Origin: Sphingomonas sp. PP-F2F-A104-K0414
GTDB taxonomy: Bacteria > Pseudomonadota > Alphaproteobacteria > Sphingomonadales > Sphingomonadaceae
Direction of reading: 5' to 3'
DNA length: 64,000 bases
Assembly (NCBI RefSeq): GCF_004340945.1
Contig: NZ_SLYD01000001.1
Span: 868,001-932,000 of the forward strand
In this document: positions 18,776 through 28,044 of the stretch, one piece after another
Numbering within the stretch: position 1 is the first letter of the stretch
Layout of the letters: each line of letters opens with the position of its first letter
Notes under the pieces: generated by a model
Database searches by the model: none
What the model saw: only the letters and a program-made list of their open reading frames with translations
What the model was told of the DNA's origin: nothing
Made by a program: the position numbers and the translations under genes

Positions 18776-19825
18776 GTGCAGTGCGCCGCGGTGCGCAAGG
18801 ATGGGTGGACCAAGGCGCGGCGCGAGGGATTCTTCGCGATGCTGAGCGCGACGTGCAACGTGCGGGCTTCGGCAGCGGCGATGGGGATGACCGATTGCGG
18901 CGCCTATTATCTGCGGCGGCGCGATCCGGTGTTTGCGGCGCAGTGGCAGGAGGCGCTGGCGGAGGGCTATGGGCGGCTCGAACAGGCGCTGATGGCGCTG
19001 GCGCTGGAGGGGATCGATCCTGCGCCTGCGATCGAGGCGGGGATCGAACAGGTGCGGGCGGCGACGTGCGGCGAGGCGAAGACTGAGGGCTTCGGAGCGG
19101 AGCGGCGGCGGGCGGACGCGGCGGCTCGGGCGGCTGACGGGGACGGGGATGCGGTGGTTCCTGGTGCCGGGCGCCGGGCCGGGGGTGCAGCGCATGTGGG
19201 CGTTGGCGATGGGGTGATCGTGGGATCGCTGGGTGGTACGTCGGGGATCAAGCCGGTGATTACCAGCGTCGATCTGGCGCTGCGGTTGCTGGCGCGGAAC
19301 ACGGACCGGGTTGCGGGGGTCGCCGGCGGGCGGGGGCGCAAGGCGCGAGCCTCGGCCGAGGAGACCGATGCGGCGCTGATCAAGCAGCTCGATGCGCTGG
19401 CGCGACGGATCGCGGCGAAGGAGGTCAAGCGGGTCGGGGACAGGTTAGTCGAACATGGTGTCGTCGAGCAGGGCGCTATCGAGCAGGGTGGCGCCGGGCA
19501 GGGCACCGTGGGCGAGCCCGGCGTTCGATGTGCTGCAGCTCGAGGATTACGACTGGGTGACGGCGGGGGATTCCGCGTCGTCGGCGGAGGGCGTCGCGGT
19601 GGCGTTCGCGCGGCTGGGGTATCCGGTCGATCGTCAGCATTATCTGTCGGGGTTCGTGTTGCGGCCGGATCAGGCGGCGGAGTGGGGGCTGATCGAGGCG
19701 GCCGCGGACGTGGCTCGGGCGCGGGGGGTGGCGGAGACGTTTCTCTGGGCGCTGCCGCAGGTGATGCGGGATGGGTTCGTGCATTTCGATACCGAACAGG
19801 AGGATGCCGTGGACGCGTTCGATGA
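18776..19825 (+). CDS. GTA terminase small subunit-like protein with chimeric C-terminus
   Basis: Residues 1 to about 225 resemble the small terminase-like first protein of alphaproteobacterial gene transfer agents: a helix-turn-helix region, WTKARREGFFAMLSATCNV to MTDCGAYYLRRRDP, then a helical region ending LIKQLDALARRIAAKE. From about 19,450 the frame runs out of phase through the remains of another gene (see 19455), giving a Gly/Arg-rich tail of no biological look. The normal stop and the following GTA genes (terminase large subunit, portal, capsid) are missing. Start is GTG 18776. Confidence 0.55.
   Translation: MQCAAVRKDGWTKARREGFFAMLSATCNVRASAAAMGMTDCGAYYLRRRDPVFAAQWQEALAEGYGRLEQALMALALEGIDPAPAIEAGIEQVRAATCGEAKTEGFGAERRRADAAARAADGDGDAVVPGAGRRAGGAAHVGVGDGVIVGSLGGTSGIKPVITSVDLALRLLARNTDRVAGVAGGRGRKARASAEETDAALIKQLDALARRIAAKEVKRVGDRLVEHGVVEQGAIEQGGAGQGTVGEPGVRCAAARGLRLGDGGGFRVVGGGRRGGVRAAGVSGRSSALSVGVRVAAGSGGGVGADRGGRGRGSGAGGGGDVSLGAAAGDAGWVRAFRYRTGGCRGRVR
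19455..19808 (+). pseudogene. C-terminal stub of a GTA TIM-barrel / tail protein
   Basis: In this frame FDVLQLEDYDWVTAGDSA and LGYPVDRQHYLSGFVL to FLWALPQVMRDGFVHFD match, from memory, the C-terminal end of a large glycoside-hydrolase-like protein found just upstream of the DUF2460 gene in sphingomonad GTAs. Only about 118 residues remain of a protein of several hundred. The frame continues without a stop into DUF2460. It marks the right edge of a deletion. Confidence 0.5.
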
Positions 19826-20396
19826 CGTGCTGTTCCCGTTGGCGCTGGGGCGCGAGGCGGAAGTGGCGCCGGGGTTTTCCACCGCGATCCTGACGAGTTC
19901 GGGCGGGCGGGAGGCGCGCAATGCGGCGTGGGCGGAGGCGCGGACGTCGTATGATGTCGGGCCGGGGCTTCGGAGCGAGGCGGATATCGGGGTGCTGCTC
20001 GCGTTCTTCCGGGCGCGGATGGGGGCGGCGCGGGGGTTTCGGTTGCGGGATCCTTTCGACTTCGACGCTGTCGGGGAGGTGGTTGGGGTTGGCGATGGGG
20101 TAGCTCGGCGGTTTGCTCTCGTGAAATCTTACGGCGCGGCGGCGCGGCGGATTACTCGGCCGGTTGCTGGGAGCGTTTCGGTGGCTGTGGGGGGCGTTGG
20201 GACTTCGGCGTTTTCCGTGGAGGCTGGGGGGTGGGTGGTGCTGGATGGGGCGCCTGCTCTTGGGGCGCCGGTGACCGCCGGGTTTGCGTTCGATGTGCCG
20301 GTGCGGTTTGCCGAGGATCGGTTGAGCGTGGCGCGGGCGACGTTTCTGGCTGGGGTGGCGGCGCGTGTGCCTTTGGTCGAGGTGCGCGAGGCTTAG
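19809..20396 (+). CDS. GTA distal tail protein, DUF2460 family (gp12-like)
   Basis: A 195-residue protein of the DUF2460 family, the RcGTA gp12 counterpart that forms the distal tail. Family segments are DVLFPLALGREAEVAPGFST, REARNAAWAEARTSYDVGPG and LLAFFRARMGAARGFRLRDP. GTG 19809 is the likely native start, although the frame is open upstream into the stub. Next come the other tail-tip genes in the standard GTA order. Confidence 0.75.
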   Translation: MDAFDDVLFPLALGREAEVAPGFSTAILTSSGGREARNAAWAEARTSYDVGPGLRSEADIGVLLAFFRARMGAARGFRLRDPFDFDAVGEVVGVGDGVARRFALVKSYGAAARRITRPVAGSVSVAVGGVGTSAFSVEAGGWVVLDGAPALGAPVTAGFAFDVPVRFAEDRLSVARATFLAGVAARVPLVEVREA

Positions 20397-20404
20397 AGAG
20401 CTGT

Positions 20405-20524
20405 CTGATCCTCCTCTGTGAGGGGAGGTGTCGCGCAGCGACGGAGGGGTGTCGCCCCTATCGAGAGCGGCTCACCCCTCCGTCAGCGCTGCGCGATGCC
20501 ACCTCCCCTTGCAGGGGAGGAATT
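20405..20524. repeat. inverted repeat pair (family D-like) inside the GTA cluster
   Basis: Two inverted copies of a CCTCCCCTTGCAGGGGAGG-type palindrome with CACCCCTCCGTC arms separate the DUF2460 and DUF2163 genes. GTA genes are normally packed tightly, so a repeat of this kind between them suggests insertion after the cluster stopped being selected as a unit. Confidence 0.75.
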
Positions 20525-20543
20525 CAATTCGGAGGAGACGCCC

Positions 20544-21340
20544 ATGTTTTTGGATGCCGAGCTGGCGACGATCGCGCTGTGTTGGCTGATCGAGCGGCGG
20601 GATGGGGTGGCGGTGGGGCTGACCGCGCATGATCGGGATCTGGTGGTGGGCGGGCTGGTGCACCGGGCGGCGCCGGGGATGACGCCTTCGGCGATCCAGC
20701 GGGCGGATGGGCTGGAGGCGGATACGATGGATGTGGCGGGGGCTTTGACCTCGGCCGCTATCGGGGAACGTGATTTGCTGGCGGGGCGCTGGGATGGGGC
20801 TCGGGTGGTGCTGTTTGCGGTCGACTGGACCGATCCGGTCTCGCGGGTGGAGCTGGGCGAGGGTGTGATCGGCGCGGTCGAGCTGGGGGATGACGGGTTC
20901 ACCGCCGAGCTGCGCGGGGCGAGTGCTGCGCTCGATCGGCGGTGGTCGAAGAGACTTCGCCGGAGTGTCGGGCGGAGCTGGGGGATCGGCGGTGTCGGGT
21001 GGCGATGGCGGGGCGGCGGCGGTTTGCTCGGGTCGTGGCGTGCGAGGGGGCGGTGGTGACTATGGACTCGAGTGCGGAGGGGCTCGGGGGTGGGCTGTTG
21101 CGGTGGTTCGGGGGCACGAATTGCGGACTGGAGAGCGCTGTCGCGCGGGGTGCGGGGGTGGCGGTGACGTTGCGCGCGGTGCCGGCTTTCGTGGTCGAGG
21201 CGGGGGTGCTGGTCGAGGTCGTCGAGGGGTGTGACAAGAGTCTGGCCACCTGTGCCGGGCGGTTCGGGAATGCGGTGAATTTTCGCGGGGAGCCGTTTTT
21301 GCCGGGGATCGATCTCCTCACGCGGTATCCGGGGGCTTGA
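20544..21340 (+). pseudogene. GTA tail hub protein, DUF2163 family (gp13-like), frameshifted
   Basis: Starts at ATG 20544 behind GGAGGAG with MFLDAELATIALCWLIERRDGV and runs to GASAALDR at about 20,940. The rest of the family sequence, VVEETSPECRAELGDRRCRV to CDKSLATCAGRFGN and LPGIDLLTRYPGA, continues in another frame from about 20,942. Loss of one base in the CGGCGGTGG stretch near 20,938-20,946 explains it. Either the gene is dead or the assembly has an error there. Confidence 0.75.
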
Positions 21341-21708
21341 GCCGGGTTGCGGAGGCTGCGCTTGCCGCGGTGGGGACTCGGTTTCGGTTGCATGGGCGGG
21401 GGTTGGACGGGCTCGATTGTGTCGGGCTGGTGGCATTGGCGTTGCGGGCCGGCGGGTATGCTGGCGAGGTTCCGACCGGGTATTCTTTGCGGGGCGGTGA
21501 TCCTAGCGTGCTCGACCGGGTGCTGGTGCGGGTTGCCAGCGCGGCGCCGGGCGACGTGCTGTTGATGGCGGCGGGGCCGGGGCAGATTCATCTGGGGATC
21601 CGGACCGCGACAGGCTTCGTGCATGCGGATGCGGGACTGCGGCGCGTGGTGGAGCGGCCGGGGATGCCGCCCTGGCCGATCCTTGGCGTGTGGCGGATGG
21701 GGGTGTGA
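21337..21708 (+). CDS. GTA cell-wall peptidase, NlpC/P60 fold (gp14-like)
   Basis: A 123-residue NlpC/P60 cysteine peptidase, matching RcGTA gp14, which cuts peptidoglycan during DNA delivery. The catalytic Cys is in GLDCVGLVALALRAGGY and the catalytic His in GQIHLGIRT. A TTG start at 21337 overlaps the DUF2163 stop, as in intact clusters. It appears intact. Confidence 0.83.
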   Translation: MSRVAEAALAAVGTRFRLHGRGLDGLDCVGLVALALRAGGYAGEVPTGYSLRGGDPSVLDRVLVRVASAAPGDVLLMAAGPGQIHLGIRTATGFVHADAGLRRVVERPGMPPWPILGVWRMGV

Positions 21709-21709
21709 C

Positions 21710-23854
21710 ATGGCGACCTTGGTATTGACCGCGGTGGGCACGGCGGTGGGCGGGCCGGTCGGCGGCGCGATCGGTGCGCTGATCGGGCAGTCGGTCGATC
21801 ATGCGCTGTTCGGCACGCGCAAGGAGGGGCCGCGGCTGACCGAGCTGGCGGTGCAGACTTCGTCCTATGGCAGCCAGATCCCGAAGCTGTTCGGGACGAT
21901 GCGCGTGGCGGGGACGGTGATCTGGGCGACCGACCTGATCGAGAGTCGGTCCCCGTCGCGCAGTGGCAAGGGGCAGCCTAGCGTCTCGACCTATTCCTAT
22001 GCGGCATCGTTTGCGGTGCTGTTGTCGGCGCGCGCGGTGCAGGGGGTGGGGCGGATCTGGGCGGAGGGCAAGCTGCTGCGCGGGGCGGCGGGGGACTTCA
22101 AGACGCGGACCGGGTTCCGGCTGCATTTGGGGAGCGAGGATCAGCTGGCGGATCCGTTGATCGCGTCGGCGGAGGGGGCGGGGACGCCGGCGTATCGAGG
22201 CGCGGCGTACGCGGTGTTCGAGATGCTGGAACTGGCGGATTTCGGGAATCGGATTCCCTCGCTGACGTTCGAGGTGATTGCCGACGAGGGGGTGGTGCTG
22301 GTGTCGACGATCGCGACGGCGCTTGCTGGCGAGGTGTCGGGGACGGCGGCGCTGGCGGTGGGCGGGTTCGCGGCGTCGGGCGGGAGCGTTCGCGCGGTGC
22401 TGGAGATGCTGGGGCAGGCTGGCGGGGCCTGGTTTGCGCCTTCGGGGGCGGGGTTGGTCATGCGGGACTCGGCGGGGGCGACCGTCGCTGTGGCCGATGA
22501 GGGGTTTGCCGTGTCGGGGAAGGGCGTGCGGCGTGCGCGCGCGGTGGCGGCGATCGAGACCGTGCCGCGGACGGTGACGGTCGGCTATTATGACGCGGCG
22601 CGGGATTACCAGGCGGGTCTGCAGCGCGCGCGGCGACCGGGGGCGGGGGTTCGCGATGAGCGGACCGATGTGCCGGCGGTGCTCGAGGCGGGCGCAGCGA
22701 AGACGGTGGCGGAGGCGATGCTCGCGCGGGCCGAGGCCGGGCGGGTGCGGCGGACGGTAGCGGCCGGGTTCGGGGCGATGGCGATCGCGCCGGGCGCTTG
22801 CGTGACGATTGCGGGCGAGGGCGGCGTCTGGCGGGTGGCCGATGTTAGCATCGAGGGAATGGTCACGACGCTGGGGCTGGTGCCGCTGGTCGCGGCTTCG
22901 GTTTCGGCGACGGCGACGAGCGGGCGGGTTTCGGGGGCGGTGGATGCGGTCGTCGGCGCGACGATCCTGCGCGCGTTCGAGGTTCCCGGGTTGGAGGACA
23001 CGCCGTTGACCGCGCCGCGGATGACCGTGGTGGCGGCAGGGGCGGGCGCGGCGTGGCGGCAGGCGGCTCTGCTCTACAGCGTCGATGATGGGGTGAGTTG
23101 GGTGGCGGCCGGAGCGACGGCTGCGCCTGCGGTGCTGGGGACTATCGCGGTGGTGGCGTCGGGGGCGCCAGCGACTTTGGTGGATCGTCGGGGGGCGTTC
23201 GAGGTCGTGCTGGCGAATGCGGACATGGAACTCGGGGATGCGGATGCGGCGGCGCTCGATCGTGGGGTCAATCTGGCGCTGATTGGCGACGAACTCGTCC
23301 AGTTCGGGCGGGCGGAACCGCTGGGCGGCGCGCGGTGGCGGCTGAATAACTTGCTGCGCGGGCGGCGGGGGAGCGAGGCGGCGGCCGGCGCGCAAATGAT
23401 CGGCGACCGGTTCGTGCTGCTTCAGGCGGAGGCGGCGCGGACGTTCGACCTGCCGCTGTCGGTGCTCGGGCGCGAGGTGCGCGTGATGGCGTCTGGGGTG
23501 GGCGATGCCACGCCGGTCGAGACGCGGTGCGTGATGCGGGGGGCGTCGGTGGTGCCGCCTTCGCCGGTGCATCTGCGCTGCTTTGCCGAAGCGGACGGGA
23601 GCGCGACGGTGAAGTGGACTCGACGCAGCAGAGCGGGGTGGCGCTGGATCGACGGGGTCGACGCGCCGCTGTCCGAGGAGGTCGAGGCGTACCGGGTGAC
23701 GGTCACCGCCGGGGGAACCGCACGCGAGGTCGAGATGGCCGTCCCGTTCGTGGCGGTGACCGCGGCCGAGCGTGCTGCCTCTGCCAGCGTGTCTGTCCGG
23801 CAGCGGGGCGTCTTCGGCGAGTCGCTGGCGGCGGACCTGATCGTACCGGCCTGA
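21710..23854 (+). CDS. GTA host-specificity / baseplate protein (gp15-like)
   Basis: A 714-residue tail-tip protein matching the C-terminal (phage tail 3) part of RcGTA gp15. It starts MATLVLTAVGTAVGGPVGGA, followed by LTELAVQTSSYGSQIPKLFG and YSYAASFAVLLSARAV, all typical of the sphingomonad form as I remember it. It lacks the separate TIM-barrel section of the longer Rhodobacter protein. ATG 21710 directly follows the NlpC gene. The frame is complete, so this gene need not be dead. Confidence 0.8.
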   Translation: MATLVLTAVGTAVGGPVGGAIGALIGQSVDHALFGTRKEGPRLTELAVQTSSYGSQIPKLFGTMRVAGTVIWATDLIESRSPSRSGKGQPSVSTYSYAASFAVLLSARAVQGVGRIWAEGKLLRGAAGDFKTRTGFRLHLGSEDQLADPLIASAEGAGTPAYRGAAYAVFEMLELADFGNRIPSLTFEVIADEGVVLVSTIATALAGEVSGTAALAVGGFAASGGSVRAVLEMLGQAGGAWFAPSGAGLVMRDSAGATVAVADEGFAVSGKGVRRARAVAAIETVPRTVTVGYYDAARDYQAGLQRARRPGAGVRDERTDVPAVLEAGAAKTVAEAMLARAEAGRVRRTVAAGFGAMAIAPGACVTIAGEGGVWRVADVSIEGMVTTLGLVPLVAASVSATATSGRVSGAVDAVVGATILRAFEVPGLEDTPLTAPRMTVVAAGAGAAWRQAALLYSVDDGVSWVAAGATAAPAVLGTIAVVASGAPATLVDRRGAFEVVLANADMELGDADAAALDRGVNLALIGDELVQFGRAEPLGGARWRLNNLLRGRRGSEAAAGAQMIGDRFVLLQAEAARTFDLPLSVLGREVRVMASGVGDATPVETRCVMRGASVVPPSPVHLRCFAEADGSATVKWTRRSRAGWRWIDGVDAPLSEEVEAYRVTVTAGGTAREVEMAVPFVAVTAAERAASASVSVRQRGVFGESLAADLIVPA

Positions 23855-23922
23855 AAATCGAACGAGCCTGAAATCGAACAAGCCTAAAAAAACCGAACGG
23901 GCCTGAAAATCGAACGGGGGAA
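23855..23922. repeat. short tandem repeats between GTA genes
   Basis: Four imperfect copies of a 17-18 base unit related to GCCTGAAAATCGAACG fill the gap between the gp15-like and DUF2793 genes. They are probably replication slippage products; no regulatory role is evident. Confidence 0.7.
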
Positions 23923-23925
23923 CGA

Positions 23926-24471
23926 ATGATGAGCGACGACATCACAGCGCGGCTGGCATTGCCTTTGCTGCAGCCGGGACAGGCGCAGAAGGAAACGACG
24001 CATAACGAGGCGCTCGCGCTGCTCGACCTGGCGGTGCAGGCGAGCGTGCTGGCGGTGGGAACAAATGCGCCGCCGGTCGCGCCGGTGGCGGGCAGCGCGT
24101 GGATCGTGGGTGCCGCGCCGACCGGTGGCTGGGCCGGGCAGGCGCGGGCGATCGCGGGCTGGACGAGCGGTGGGTGGCGGTTCGTCGTACCGCGCGAGGG
24201 GATGACGGTGTGGAGCATCGCCGACGGCCAATATGCGCGGTTCGGCGGCGGGGCCTGGACGATCGGGGTGCTGGCCGGGTCGCGCGTCTCGATCGGTGGA
24301 GTCGACGTGGTCGGCGCGCGTCGGGCGGCGATTCCCGATCCGGCTGGCGGCACCGTCGTCGACAGTCAGGCGCGGGCGGCAATTATCGCCATATTGGGCC
24401 GTTTACGCGGCCACGGGTTGATTGGGGCCTCAAACACCCCAAAAACTGTGTCGTTCCGGCAACACCTCTAA
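23926..24471 (+). CDS. GTA-associated DUF2793 protein
   Basis: A 181-residue protein of DUF2793, a family found as the last gene of many GTA and prophage tail clusters and thought to be a tail fibre or tip component. The start LALPLLQPGQAQKETTHNEALALLD is the family signature, followed by GSAWIVG and GWRFVVPREGMTVW. ATG 23926 has a G-rich ribosome site. Function is inferred from position only. Confidence 0.8.
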   Translation: MMSDDITARLALPLLQPGQAQKETTHNEALALLDLAVQASVLAVGTNAPPVAPVAGSAWIVGAAPTGGWAGQARAIAGWTSGGWRFVVPREGMTVWSIADGQYARFGGGAWTIGVLAGSRVSIGGVDVVGARRAAIPDPAGGTVVDSQARAAIIAILGRLRGHGLIGASNTPKTVSFRQHL

Positions 24472-24551
24472 CTTTTGTGAACTTGCGTGGAAACAAGCCC
24501 GAGGATAGGGAGTTTGCGATGTCCGTGTGACACTCATGAAAGGGGATTAGT

Positions 24552-25673
<1,122 letters not shown>

Positions 25674-25717
25674 GACTTTCGCCAACCGGCTCTTGGGTCG
25701 ATTACGGAATGAAGATC

Positions 25718-25752
25718 GGGGAGGTCAGCGCAAGCTGGCCTCCCTTTTCTTT
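25718..25752 (+). terminator. intrinsic terminator of the ompA gene
   Basis: GGGAGGTCAGC pairs with GCTGGCCTCCC around a small loop, giving an 11-base stem followed by TTTTCTTTT. It lies 45 bases after the ompA stop. Confidence 0.85.
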
Positions 25753-25810
25753 TGTGCGTCGCGTTTTGAGTCTGGACCGATCGCGGGGACGGCGGCTTGG
25801 GTCGGCGTCG

Positions 25811-26192
25811 ATTTTGTTCGCGCGGAGGCGCGGAGGCGCGGAGAGTAAGAGTGGAGATGGCTCTTTCCGGGTGAGCGCACCCGCGAATGCGGCTTTGGAT
25901 GATCGGCTTCTCAAAGCGTGGTGATGGCGGAAAGCGCCGCCCAAACCTTCTTTTTACTCTCCGCGGCTCCGCGCCTCCGCGCGAACAAAATCAACGCTTG
26001 GGCCTTTCGCACCGGCGGCGTTTGGCGGAACGCCGATGTGTTCACGCGAAGGCGCAAGGGCGCGAAGAGGGTTCGCGTGTAGCGGCGTTGATTGCTCTCT
26101 CACGTAATTTTCAGTGCTGCCGCGGGTGCGGGAGGCGGAGCGCTTGGCTGGGGCCGACATCTTCGCGCCTTCGCGTCTTCGCGTGAACACAT
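25811..26192. repeat. two nested-style inverted repeat pairs (family G)
   Basis: In the 576-base gap before the shikimate dehydrogenase gene, ATTTTGTTCGCGCGGAGGCG and what follows (25811-25850) is repeated in inverse at 25951-25991. GTGTTCACGCGAAGGCGCAA and what follows (26037-26068) is repeated in inverse at 26160-26192. The arms are 32-40 bases with a few mismatches. I see no gene between them. Confidence 0.75.
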
Positions 26193-26249
26193 CTATCGAC
26201 GCTTCACCACGACGGATCGCGGTTGTAGTGCAACGGGCTTGGCGAGGAG

Positions 26250-27068
26250 ATGCAGATGAAGCCGCTGATTGGCCGGGATACGCGGCTGTGCATGTCGCTG
26301 TCGGCGCGGCCGGGGAACTTTGGGACGCGGTTTCATAATCGGCTGTACGAACTGACCGGGCTGGATTTCGTCTACAAGTCGTTCTCAACCACCGATCTGG
26401 ACGCGGCGATCGGCGGGATCCGGGCGCTGGGGATCCGTGGGTGTGCGATCTCTATGCCGTTCAAGGAGGCGGTGATCCCGCTGCTCGACGGGCTGGCGCA
26501 GACCGCGAGCGCGATCGATAGCGTCAATACGATCGTCAACGATGACGGGGTGCTGACCGGGCACAATACGGATTACGGCGCGGTGGTCGATCTGGTCGCG
26601 AATCTCGATCGGGCGATGCCGTTCGTGGTGCAGGGTTCGGGCGGGATGGCGAAGGCGGTCGCGGCGGCGCTGAGCGACAGCGGGTTCCGCGATGGAACGA
26701 TCGTCGCGCGGAACGAGCGGGCGGGGCGCGCGCTGGCGGATCTCTATGGGTATCGCTGGGCGGCGGTTGCCGAGGGGGAGGTGGCGTTGCTGATCAACGT
26801 CACGCCGCTGGGGATGACCGGAGCGGATGCCGAGGCGCTGGCGTTTCCGGCGGCAATGATTGCGGCCTGCGAGGTGGCGTTCGACGTTGTGCAGTATCCG
26901 ATCGAGACGCCGTTTCTGCGCGCGGCGGCGGCGGCGGGGAAGCGGTGCATTACCGGCGCGGATGTCGCGACGTTGCAGGCGGTGCAGCAGTTCGTGCTGT
27001 ATACCGGGGTGACGCCCGATGCGGCGCAGGTGGCGGATGCGGGCGCCTGGGCGCGCGCTAACTCTTGA
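26250..27068 (+). CDS. aroE: shikimate dehydrogenase family protein
   Basis: NADPH-dependent reductase of 3-dehydroshikimate or a related quinate/aminoshikimate-type substrate. The 272-residue protein has the catalytic Lys in SMPFKEAVIPLLD and the partner Asp in GHNTDYGAVVDL, then VVQGSGGMAKAVAAAL as the cofactor-binding loop and INVTPLGMTG. The N-terminus, LCMSLSARPGNFGTRFHNRLY, departs from the usual SPAMHN pattern, so it may be a side branch of AroE rather than the main enzyme. Confidence 0.8.
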   Translation: MQMKPLIGRDTRLCMSLSARPGNFGTRFHNRLYELTGLDFVYKSFSTTDLDAAIGGIRALGIRGCAISMPFKEAVIPLLDGLAQTASAIDSVNTIVNDDGVLTGHNTDYGAVVDLVANLDRAMPFVVQGSGGMAKAVAAALSDSGFRDGTIVARNERAGRALADLYGYRWAAVAEGEVALLINVTPLGMTGADAEALAFPAAMIAACEVAFDVVQYPIETPFLRAAAAAGKRCITGADVATLQAVQQFVLYTGVTPDAAQVADAGAWARANS

Positions 27069-27083
27069 GTGCCGGAGCCAGTA

Positions 27084-27214
27084 ATCCTCCCCCGCAAGGG
27101 GGAGGTGGCTGGCCCTTGCCAGACGGAGGGGAGGCTGGCGCCACGCATGTTTCGTGTCCTCCCCCTCCGTCACCTTCGGTGCCACCTCCCCCTGGCGGGG
27201 GAGGATCGTGGGGG
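27084..27214. repeat. inverted repeat pair (family D)
   Basis: CCTCCCCCGCAAGGGGGAGG at 27086 and its partner near 27184-27206, with GACGGAGGGG arms between, fill the gap between two convergent genes. The same family occurs at 33813 and 35844. Confidence 0.8.
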
Positions 27215-27219
27215 GCTTG

Positions 27220-27963
27220 TTAGGGCGTTTCTACCAGTGCTGCGGCTAGCCAGGGTGGCGTCAGCGCGTCGCCGAGCGACTCGACGCGGCGGTGTTCGAC
27301 CATCAGGGCGAGGTCGGGGTAGATGACCCGTGTGCGGGCGCTCGGTTCGGTGAAGGGCGCGACGACGAGGCGGCGGTTGACCTTGGAGCGGTGGTGCATC
27401 CGCGCGGTGTTCTCCTGGCCTACGTAACACCCCTTGGTGAAGCTGACGCCGTTCAGCTCGCGTGCGTTGCATTCTAGCCAGAGCGTCTCGCCATTGCCGA
27501 GTTCGGCGATGCCTTCGGTGACGCCGAGCGACAGGCGGTGTTCGTGCCAGCCGGTTGCCGGGTCGCCGGCGGGGGCGAGCCAGCGGCGGCCGAGTTCCGC
27601 GAGGCGTGGGTCGGGGACGCCCTGAATGCCGGTCGGGGACCAGTGGACCCTGGCGTCGTCGGGCTGGAGCGTCATCTTGCGACGCAGCCGGTAGAGCGTC
27701 AGGCGCTTGGTCAGCGCCTCGGCTTGCGCGGCCTCCGCGTCGATCAGCACGTCGTCGCCGTCGGCCCAGAGAATGAAGTCGAACAGCACCTTGCCCTGCG
27801 GCGACAGGAGTGCGGCCCAGGCGGGTGTGTCGGGGGTCAGCAACGCGGTGTCCGCGGTGACCAGCCCCTGGAGGAAGCCCCGCACGTCTTCGCCGGCGAC
27901 GCGGATCAAGCTGCGATCTGGCAACATCGTTGCGGGCATCGTTACGGGTGCGGGTTGGTCCAT
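27220..27963 (-). CDS. ygfZ: folate-binding protein YgfZ
   Basis: Tetrahydrofolate-dependent protein that supports assembly or repair of certain Fe-S enzymes. The 247-residue protein shows the YgfZ signature KGCYVGQENTAR with its key Cys, and an aminomethyltransferase-like fold (VAGEDVRGFLQGLVTAD near the start). ATG 27963 is taken because AGGTGG lies about 10 bases upstream. It is divergent from pyrC. Confidence 0.9.
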   Translation of the reverse strand: MDQPAPVTMPATMLPDRSLIRVAGEDVRGFLQGLVTADTALLTPDTPAWAALLSPQGKVLFDFILWADGDDVLIDAEAAQAEALTKRLTLYRLRRKMTLQPDDARVHWSPTGIQGVPDPRLAELGRRWLAPAGDPATGWHEHRLSLGVTEGIAELGNGETLWLECNARELNGVSFTKGCYVGQENTARMHHRSKVNRRLVVAPFTEPSARTRVIYPDLALMVEHRRVESLGDALTPPWLAAALVETP

Positions 27964-28044
27964 GCCTACCACCTAGTGTGCGGGGCGCGATTTCCAAGCG
28001 GGCGGCGTCTGGCATCTCGCTGCGCAGGCCGATAGGAGGGCCTC

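Noticed and set aside
21503..23881. A 792-codon open frame on the minus strand opposite the GTA tail gene
   Set aside because: It is Arg/His/Pro-rich with no family features; the plus strand holds recognisable GTA proteins. Long antisense frames are expected at this GC content.
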